From positions 248,001 to 312,000 of the forward strand of contig WMKK01000008.1 of NCBI GenBank assembly GCA_012295225.1: a stretch of 64,000 bases of DNA. Reading direction: 5' to 3'. Of this stretch, positions 57,894-64,000 are shown in pieces; within the stretch, counting starts at the first letter, position 1; each line of letters starts with the position of its first letter. The position numbers and the translations under genes were made by a program. The notes beneath the pieces are model-generated. The model was not told the origin of the DNA and searched no databases. It saw only the letters and a list, made by a program, of their open reading frames with translations. This DNA comes from Ostreococcus mediterraneus. Its lineage: Eukaryota; Chlorophyta; Mamiellophyceae; Mamiellales; Bathycoccaceae.

Positions 57894-58742
57894 ATGTCGC
57901 AGGAAAACATGTACGAAGCCGAACGCGCCGCGCGCATCGCCGCAAACAAGGCGCGCATGGCGGAGCTCGGGGTGCTCAACGCGAGCCAAAAGATCGCCGC
58001 CACCGCCGCCGCGCACGCCGCGAGCGAACACAAGCGACGTCGCGTGATGTCACCACCGAAAGCTCGTAAACCGACGATCGACGCGCCGCGGCGCGTCTCG
58101 CGGCGGGCGCGCGGTGAGGCGCCGCCAGAGCTCACCGACGCGGAGCTCGCGCGCGAGCTCTACGAGCCGACGTACAACGAAGAAACATATTCGAGCGCGC
58201 AAGTGGCGGCGCTAGGGACGTGCGAGACGCCCTGGACGTTGTTTGTCGATGGATGCGACGAACACGGTCGGCGGGTGTACGACCAGGTGAACGCGCAGTG
58301 CTGTCATCAGTGTAGACAAAAGACAAAGGGCATGCGGACGAAATGCGAGACGTGCGGGATGATGCGCGGGGTGTACTGCGGGGATTGCTTAATGATGCGT
58401 CAAGGGGAGAATATCCTCGAAGTGAACGCGCGTGGGGCGGATTGGAAGTGTCCGAGTTGTCGGGATATTTGTAACTGCAGTTTTTGTCGTACGCGACGAG
58501 GATGGCCGCCGACGGGGGCGATGTATCGAGAAGCGTTAGCGGCGGGATTTGAGTCGGTGGCGCACTATCTCATTTTGAGTAATCAAGAAGACAAAGAGGC
58601 ACGCGAGGTGGCGTTAAAGGTGGCCGAAGTCAAAGCAAAAGAGTACGCGATCAAGCAAGAAGCTGAGGCGGCGTCTAGACCGCCAGAATCACCACGAGAT
58701 AAACGACCGCATTGGCTCAAAGAAAAGGTGTATGCGGAATGA
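57894..58742 (+). CDS. CDCA7-type zinc finger protein (zf-4CXXC_R1)
   Basis: A 282-residue nuclear protein with the CDCA7 C-terminal zinc finger. In animals and plants CDCA7 proteins work with the SNF2 remodeller HELLS/DDM1 in DNA methylation and heterochromatin upkeep. The domain spans about 138-230: CCHQCRQKTKG, CETCGMMRGVYCGDCL, MMRQGEN, WKCPSCRDICNCSFCRT, GWPPTGAMY and SVAHYL. All paired cysteines are present. The N-terminal third is basic with a nuclear-signal-like KRRR. A short charged helix ends the protein. Confidence 0.9.
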   Translation: MSQENMYEAERAARIAANKARMAELGVLNASQKIAATAAAHAASEHKRRRVMSPPKARKPTIDAPRRVSRRARGEAPPELTDAELARELYEPTYNEETYSSAQVAALGTCETPWTLFVDGCDEHGRRVYDQVNAQCCHQCRQKTKGMRTKCETCGMMRGVYCGDCLMMRQGENILEVNARGADWKCPSCRDICNCSFCRTRRGWPPTGAMYREALAAGFESVAHYLILSNQEDKEAREVALKVAEVKAKEYAIKQEAEAASRPPESPRDKRPHWLKEKVYAE

Positions 58743-58843
58743 ACGACATGAAACGACATGAAACGATGCGCGCAATAGACGAAAAGAAAAATGTGTATTA
58801 TAGTAGAACAATCAAAAATAGTGTGGATGTAAACGGCGTGCGA
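58743..58843. other. Convergent gap, CDCA7-type gene / unrecognised gene
   Basis: About 100 AT-rich bases between two 3' ends. No gene is supported. Confidence 0.35.
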
Positions 58844-59974
58844 CTACCACAGCCAGTGTGCGCGACACGCAAAGGTGGTTTCGCGTCGACCGCGGTCGTC
58901 CACGGAGAGCACGACGCCCGGCACGAGCGTCGCGCCCGGCTCTTCACCATCGCCGCCTATACGAAGGAACGCTTCAGCTTGGACGCCACCGCGATTCGCA
59001 GGCTTACCAATAACCACTCCATAGCCAGAATTTTTCACGACGCTCGCACCCGTCGTCGGTGGTAACGTCGCGGCGACGCCCCACTCTGTGTAGTCTTCTC
59101 TCGATTTGCCGCCTCGCGTCGGCGACATCGACCCCCACGCGCTCGCCACGATTGCTCGCGTCGTCTTCGGCAGCGTCTTTGCAAATGTCAACGCAACGCC
59201 GACGAGCGTTTCGCCATCCTGCGAACGAGACGCGTTTATCGCTACATTCGTATGCTTGGTCGAACTCGTCCTCTTCGTCGTCAACTGCGCCAAAACCTTC
59301 CCTCGACCGTCCTCGGGCTGACGATTGCCCGTAAACACGCCTACATGCAACGCAGTGTGCGGATTAAACTCAACCGCCAACGCACCCATAGAATCGGTGT
59401 GACATCGACCGATTAAATCCCCTCCATCCGCGCCGAATCCGGTGAGCTGGTGCCCGCGTCGCGAGCCGCCAAACACGCCTCCAGACACCGCGTCCACGCC
59501 CTCCGCCCCGAACGGCACCACGCTCGCCCTCACGCGCACGCCCTCGCGCCCGCGCGTCAGCGTCTTCGCATACTTTACTTTTTCTAGCGTCACCGGGCGC
59601 GACTCGAACTCATCGGCGTTATTCAGATAATCCGCGCGCGTCGACGCCGCGCGCACCGTCAGCGCGCCTCCATCCGCGAATGTCACCAACGTCTCATGCG
59701 TCGCCCGCATCCCGCGTTTCAAGTCGCTCGACGCGCCGTCATCGCTGCCAATACCGCCAATCTTCGACCCTTCGGCGTCGATGGATGTCCAGCACGCCTC
59801 CACCGCGCGTTCGTACGTGGTTTGCGCGCCGCCGCCCGAGTTGGAGGATGCATCGATGCGCTGCTCCAGTTTCTCCACCGCGCGCGAGAGCGCGTGCGTC
59901 TTCTCGGTCTGGCCCTGGAGCAGTCGGCGAAGGCGTTGGATGTCTTGCGCGTGCGCGTCGGCGTCGGCGGACAT
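58844..59974 (-). CDS. Unrecognised protein, possible beta-barrel
   Basis: A 376-residue protein of no family I recognise. A short N-terminal coiled coil (about 8-42) precedes a region of alternating polar and hydrophobic residues with many Gly and Thr (GALAVEFNPHTALHVGVF, ETLVGVALTFAK, YTEWGVAATLPP, GVQAEAFLRI). The last strand, RETTFACRAHWLW, ends in aromatic residues. That pattern suggests beta strands of an outer-membrane or envelope barrel, but no beta-signal was tested. It shares a 61-base divergent promoter with a thylakoid lumen protein. Confidence 0.6.
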   Translation of the reverse strand: MSADADAHAQDIQRLRRLLQGQTEKTHALSRAVEKLEQRIDASSNSGGGAQTTYERAVEACWTSIDAEGSKIGGIGSDDGASSDLKRGMRATHETLVTFADGGALTVRAASTRADYLNNADEFESRPVTLEKVKYAKTLTRGREGVRVRASVVPFGAEGVDAVSGGVFGGSRRGHQLTGFGADGGDLIGRCHTDSMGALAVEFNPHTALHVGVFTGNRQPEDGRGKVLAQLTTKRTSSTKHTNVAINASRSQDGETLVGVALTFAKTLPKTTRAIVASAWGSMSPTRGGKSREDYTEWGVAATLPPTTGASVVKNSGYGVVIGKPANRGGVQAEAFLRIGGDGEEPGATLVPGVVLSVDDRGRRETTFACRAHWLW

Positions 59975-60035
59975 GATTGGCGTCGCGAAGTGACGGCCAT
60001 GGATGGACGTTACATTGCGCCTCTCGTTGATTTAA
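59975..60035. promoter_or_regulatory. 61-base divergent promoter
   Basis: Between the possible beta-barrel gene and the lumen protein gene. It has CGTTACATTGCG-type sequence and TTTAAA just before the plus-strand ATG; no known motif otherwise. Confidence 0.3.
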
Positions 60036-60833
60036 ATGTCAGCCACGACGACGACGACGGCGACGCGCGCGACGACGACGCGCGCGACGACGAGGTCGTC
60101 GTCGCGCGCGGCGTGTAGTCAGCGCGACGGCGGGACGCGCAGTCGGCGCGCGCGCGCCTGTCGCGCGCGAGACGCGCGCGCTGGCGTCAACGAAGCGGAT
60201 AGCGCACTGCCCTCGATGATGACGCGCCGCGCGCTCGCGACGACATTTAGCGCGCTTGCGACGGCGGTGACGATGTGTCCCGCGCCTGCGCGCGCGGCGA
60301 ACCCGTTCGAGGCGCTCGGTGCGGCGAGACGCGCGACGAATGCGCGCTTTCTCATGGGTCCGGTGGCGTTGAGCCGCGCGCGGTTAACAAACCTCCGTCG
60401 CGACGTCGTCGACTACGCCGACGTCGACGCGTTGGAAAAGAAAATAGCCGAAGCGACGTTGGATTGCTTGCAACCGCGTGGGATCTTAGATTCGTACTCC
60501 AAGGTGAAGGATGTGTGCACGCTGTCGATTTTAGCGCGTTCGGCGACGGATGGACCGGCGTCGTTCAACGACCCCTCGAGCGCTGAATCCATCGATGTCT
60601 ACGCCGCGCTCGACGCCGCTCGCGCGTCGTACACGGCGTTAGAAGATGTGCTACTGCCCACGCTCACTGATGACGCTAGCGCGCGCGATAACGCAAAGAT
60701 TGACGCTGCATTTGACGCATCGGACGACGCCTTGAAAGCCTTTGCGTCGGCGTTGCTCGTGTGCTTTCGATTCGACGACGCCGACGCGCGCGCCATCGTC
60801 GACGCCGTCCCGGGGGCATTCGTCGCGAGATAA
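60036..60833 (+). CDS. Thylakoid lumen protein with Tat-type signal, family unknown
   Basis: A 265-residue precursor with a bipartite targeting sequence. The first 60 residues are Thr/Arg/Ser-rich, as in a plastid transit peptide. A second signal follows: twin arginine in MMTRRALATTFSALATA, a hydrophobic core, and a cleavage site after APARA-A (about residue 88). The mature part, about 178 residues, is helical (ALEKKIAEATLDCLQPRG, DAALDAARASYTALEDVLLP in parts) and has several cysteines. I cannot place it in a named lumen family; PsbQ-like or other four-helix proteins would be compatible. Confidence 0.72.
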   Translation: MSATTTTTATRATTTRATTRSSSRAACSQRDGGTRSRRARACRARDARAGVNEADSALPSMMTRRALATTFSALATAVTMCPAPARAANPFEALGAARRATNARFLMGPVALSRARLTNLRRDVVDYADVDALEKKIAEATLDCLQPRGILDSYSKVKDVCTLSILARSATDGPASFNDPSSAESIDVYAALDAARASYTALEDVLLPTLTDDASARDNAKIDAAFDASDDALKAFASALLVCFRFDDADARAIVDAVPGAFVAR

Positions 60834-60989
60834 ATGTTTATATTGTTAATGCTAGTATTCATTCATGCGCGGCGATGCTATGATTACGCACACGCACACA
60901 CAGACGCTCTTGCTCGTTGACAAAAAGAATGCCATCGTCATCACTCGATACACATCTATCCGCACTCAGCGCCGCGACGCGCGTCGACA
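60834..60989. other. Intergenic region, lumen protein to Rad16-like gene
   Basis: About 156 bases, with CACACGCACACACA at about 60890-60902. It contains the 3' end of the lumen gene and the promoter of the helicase gene. No gene is supported. Confidence 0.35.
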
Positions 60990-63900
60990 ATGTCTCTCCT
61001 CACCGTCGTCGACGCGTGGGACGGAAAGGGCGTCACGTGGCGTCCAATCTACGATGACGATAGCGAGTCATTCACGCCGTATACGCACATGGTTGAGTAC
61101 GCCAAGTCTGGTCGCGGCAAGTGTGGCAAATGCAGCGAGAAGATTGACAAGGACACGGTGCGCATCGGCGCGCCGTTAAAGTATCGCGGAGGGGATTACG
61201 GTTGGATTAATAAGTGGATGCATCCGCAGTGTTTGCGCTTGCCTGGGTTGACGCTGGAGGAGCTGCGGGAGTCGTTGTACGGGGTGAATGATTTACGACA
61301 AGGCGACCAGGACGTGTTGCTCGCGACGTTGACGAGCGACGAGAAACCCGAGATTGAGAAAGAAGAGCTGGATATAAATGATGCGAGCTTTTTGTGTCGA
61401 CCGGTGATTGAGCCGGCGGAGAAGCCGCGCGCGTTGACGCGCGAATTGTTGAGGTTTCAAGCGGAAGGACTGAGTTGGATGTGCGACAACGAAGCGAGCG
61501 ATATTCGCGGAGGGATATTGGCGGATGAGATGGGGATGGGGAAGACGATTCAGTGCATCGCCATGTTGTTGGCGCAAAAGGAAAAGTGGATGAAGCGTCG
61601 CGCGGATGCTGGGGAAATGGTGACGGCGGAAGATAGACCGCCGCCGACGTTAGTCGTTGTGCCGACGTCGGCGTTGGTGCAGTGGGAGCAAGAAATCAAG
61701 ACATGCGTCGATGAAGGCTCGTTGAAAGTGCTCGTGTATTACGCCAATCGCGCGGGTGTAGTGGATGACGATTTTAAAGGATACGACGTCGTGCTCACGA
61801 CGTATCCTGTTATCGAAGCAGATTGGAGGAAGATTATCAATCGACACATGGTGGCGTGTCAATGGTGCGGGAAAAAGTATCTTCCACGATCGATGAAGGT
61901 GCACTTGAAGTACTTTTGCGGCCCGGATGCTGTGCGATCTGAAAAGTTGGCGCGACGCGAAGTCACGCGAGACACGGCGAATGAAAAGGCGATGCGGACG
62001 TTAAAGATTAAAGAAGGAAATGCGAGCGATGTGAAAAAGCCTTTGCCTACGCCTGCCAACTTTTACAAGGAACTCATGGCAAAAGCAGGACGTCCCGTGA
62101 TGAGCATGTATGATGGCGCGCACAAAGCGCGTGAACGCGCCGCGGCAGGTCTCGCGCCGGGCGGCGACGCGATCAAGGAAGAGCCAGAGGACATAAAGAC
62201 TGAAGTGATCGATGACGGCGACGATGAGTTGACGCGTGACATGAAAACTTTGATTGCGCAACTGCCGAGGCCCCCATCGGAAATCGTAGCGGCGCTTGTC
62301 GGAAAAGCTTTAGAAGAAGCGGCCGAGGACGCGATTGCGAGCGCCGTGACAAAATCCAAAAAGCGTCCGCAGCGCACGAGCGCGACAAAGAAAGCACCGG
62401 CGAAGAAGGCGAAAAAGAGCTTGCGCGATGAAAGTGACGATGACGATGCTGATCAAGAAGAAAGCGATTACGCCCCTGAAAGTGAAAGCGACGATGATGA
62501 AGTCGTCATTCTTGACGATAGTGAAGACGATGAAGAGCCAAAGGTGAAGAAGACGAAGACGAAGAAGGAGACGAAGAAGCAAAAGACGGTGAAGAACGAA
62601 AACGAAGATGTCGAAAACGATACCCCAGTGGTAGGCACTGCGGATGACATTACCAGTCCCACGAAATCCGCTGGCGGCGATGACGACGACTTAGACGCGG
62701 TTGATTTGTCTGACTCCATTCTTCATCGCACGGTGTGGCATCGCATCGTGCTCGATGAGGCGCATAAAATCAAGGCGCGAACGAGCAACACTGCAAAGTG
62801 TATCTACGCTCTCAAATCCTCGTTCAAGTGGTGTCTGACCGGAACGCCGCTGCAGAATCGTATCGGCGACTTGTACAGCTTGGTAAGATTCTTGCGTATG
62901 GATCCGCACGCATACTACTTTTGCTCCACGAAGGGGTGTGAATGTAAGTTGCTCTCGTGGAATTTCGGCCCGGAAGCGCGTTTTTGCGTCGGATGTGGAT
63001 GCGGCGCTCCTCGACATTATTCGTACTTCAATCGGGCGATTTTAAATCCAATCAATCGATACGGTTACGTGGGCGATGGCAAGAAGGCGATGTTGGCGTT
63101 GCGAAACGACATTTTACTCCCTGTGCAGTTGCGGCGCACGAAGGCTGAACGCTCGGAGGACGTCAAGCTTCCGAATTTGACGATTACGATCCAAGAGAAT
63201 GAATTTAGCAAAGAAGAGCGGGATTTTTATGATTCGTTGTATATGAAGACGCGCGCGACATTTGACGCGTTTGTGAAGAAGGGGAGCGTTTTGCACAACT
63301 ATGCACACATTTTCGAACTTTTGGCTCGACTTCGTCAGGCGTGCGATCATCCGTACTTGGTGATTCATTCGAAGAGCGCGAATGTGAAGAAGGACGCACC
63401 GGATGTACCAAAAGTTGAAGCTCCGGCAGAGGCTGATGAACCCAAGTTCTACTGTGGAATGTGTCAAGATGAAATTGAAGCTGAAGATGCCGCGCTGGCG
63501 GGGTGCAAGCACATCTTCCATCGCGAGTGCATCATGCAGTACGCGTCGTGCGCTCCGACTGATGGTAAAAAAGTCACCTGTCCAGTCTGTCGCACGGGTT
63601 TGACGATTGATTTCACCCCTGATAGCTTGGACGATGTCAAACGCGAGGTCAAGACAAATCGATTCAAGGACGTCTTGCCGGACAAGTCAATTTTGTCAAA
63701 ATTCGATTTGAGCCAGTACACGTCGAGCACAAAGGTTGAAACGCTCGTGAATTCGTTACGTGATATGCGTAACCACGAAAATGGTCACCTTAACAAGGCA
63801 ATTGTCTTCTCACAGTACACGCATATGATAGATTTGGTTGAGTGGCGTCTTAAAAAGGCGAAATTCACCATCGCCAAGTTGGTCGGTTCGATGCCCGTGA

Positions 63901-64000
63901 CGCAGCGAGCGGCAAACTTGCAAGCGTTCAGAGAGGACCCGAACGTCAGTGTGATTCTCATGAGTCTCAAGTCTGGCGGTGAAGGTTTGAACTTGCAAGC
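60990..64000 (+). CDS. Rad16/Rad5-type SNF2 helicase with N-terminal PARP-type zinc finger (partial)
   Basis: A DNA translocase of the Rad16 group (global-genome nucleotide excision repair), open to the right edge; at least 1003 residues are visible. Residues about 36-85 form a PARP-type zinc finger: EYAKSGRGKCGKCSEKIDK, then C-x2-C...H-x2-C closing in WMHPQC. Such fingers bind DNA nicks. The SNF2 N-lobe follows with DEMGMGKT (Walker A, about 175) and a LDEAHK box (DEAH, about 590). Between them is a long acidic/lysine-rich insert (about 375-570) and a small Cys/His motif (CQWCGKKYLPRS, HLKYFC). A C3HC4 RING lies at about 828-870 (CGMCQDEIEAED, CKHIFHREC, CPVCRTG). The helicase C-lobe begins near KAIVFSQYTHM; motif VI is cut off by the edge. 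Confidence 0.88.
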   Translation, partial: MSLLTVVDAWDGKGVTWRPIYDDDSESFTPYTHMVEYAKSGRGKCGKCSEKIDKDTVRIGAPLKYRGGDYGWINKWMHPQCLRLPGLTLEELRESLYGVNDLRQGDQDVLLATLTSDEKPEIEKEELDINDASFLCRPVIEPAEKPRALTRELLRFQAEGLSWMCDNEASDIRGGILADEMGMGKTIQCIAMLLAQKEKWMKRRADAGEMVTAEDRPPPTLVVVPTSALVQWEQEIKTCVDEGSLKVLVYYANRAGVVDDDFKGYDVVLTTYPVIEADWRKIINRHMVACQWCGKKYLPRSMKVHLKYFCGPDAVRSEKLARREVTRDTANEKAMRTLKIKEGNASDVKKPLPTPANFYKELMAKAGRPVMSMYDGAHKARERAAAGLAPGGDAIKEEPEDIKTEVIDDGDDELTRDMKTLIAQLPRPPSEIVAALVGKALEEAAEDAIASAVTKSKKRPQRTSATKKAPAKKAKKSLRDESDDDDADQEESDYAPESESDDDEVVILDDSEDDEEPKVKKTKTKKETKKQKTVKNENEDVENDTPVVGTADDITSPTKSAGGDDDDLDAVDLSDSILHRTVWHRIVLDEAHKIKARTSNTAKCIYALKSSFKWCLTGTPLQNRIGDLYSLVRFLRMDPHAYYFCSTKGCECKLLSWNFGPEARFCVGCGCGAPRHYSYFNRAILNPINRYGYVGDGKKAMLALRNDILLPVQLRRTKAERSEDVKLPNLTITIQENEFSKEERDFYDSLYMKTRATFDAFVKKGSVLHNYAHIFELLARLRQACDHPYLVIHSKSANVKKDAPDVPKVEAPAEADEPKFYCGMCQDEIEAEDAALAGCKHIFHRECIMQYASCAPTDGKKVTCPVCRTGLTIDFTPDSLDDVKREVKTNRFKDVLPDKSILSKFDLSQYTSSTKVETLVNSLRDMRNHENGHLNKAIVFSQYTHMIDLVEWRLKKAKFTIAKLVGSMPVTQRAANLQAFREDPNVSVILMSLKSGGEGLNLQ

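Noticed and set aside
1-64000. Search by eye for CRISPR arrays, insertion sequences, LTR or virus-like elements and toxin genes
   Set aside because: No repeat-spacer array, transposase, reverse transcriptase, integrase or capsid-like protein was seen; all long frames are explained by host genes or their shadows.

Overview
The window looks like a piece of nuclear chromosome from a very small, gene-dense green alga of the Mamiellales, most probably Ostreococcus. The evidence is the package as a whole: GC-rich DNA, about 35 protein genes in 64 kb with gaps often under 150 bases, mostly intronless genes, one short intron near the 5' end where an intron exists, plastid and thylakoid proteins (an ELIP-like LHC relative, a Tat-type lumenal protein, TypA), and mitochondrial proteins (Rieske, NAD-type isocitrate dehydrogenase, Lon, HslU). 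I see no tRNA, rRNA, CRISPR array, transposon or viral element. The region reads as ordinary conserved chromosome. Genus assignment is inference; no species-diagnostic marker was tested.

Layout. 1-7.1 kb: 5' part of a mitochondrial Lon protease (runs off the left edge), signal peptidase subunit SPCS1, LSM12, a PWWP-SET histone methyltransferase, the mitochondrial Rieske protein, and a fatty acid hydroxylase superfamily protein. 7.2-18 kb: PEX2, a TypA/BipA GTPase, an unusual protein joining an eIF1-like (SUI1) domain to a ubiquitin-interacting motif, a DarP/YjgA-like protein, CCT3, and a degenerate ABC half-transporter. 18-28.8 kb: one intronless 10.7-kb gene for a UPL1/HUWE1-type HECT ubiquitin ligase. 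29-42.5 kb: isocitrate dehydrogenase, eIF3h, a TLC-domain protein, an ELIP-like protein, a DUF3422 protein, a PPR protein, WDR74/NSA1, a small membrane protein, HslU, and an ARID protein. 42.6-57 kb: SCYL1 pseudokinase, a dual-specificity phosphatase, a coiled-coil protein, ABCE1, a BAR-PH-ArfGAP-ankyrin protein, importin-4, and a DUF4602 nucleolar protein. 57-64 kb: a small membrane protein, a CDCA7-type zinc finger protein, an unrecognised possible beta-barrel, a thylakoid lumen protein, and a Rad16-like helicase with a PARP-type zinc finger (runs off the right edge).

The genes do not form a single pathway. They are housekeeping neighbours in many divergent pairs that must share promoters. 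Translation and ribosome assembly (ABCE1, eIF3h, TypA, WDR74, DUF4602, SUI1 fusion, DarP-like) and protein quality control (Lon, HslU, CCT3, HECT ligase) are well represented. The least explained items are the SUI1-UIM fusion, the PARP-finger Rad16, a repeated TGACGCCAC motif concentrated in divergent gaps, a perfect 23-base inverted repeat at 57629-57676, and the ABC protein with altered catalytic residues. Where an intron is called, both reading phase and protein homology fit; start codons were moved to an ATG when the open frame began at a non-ATG codon.
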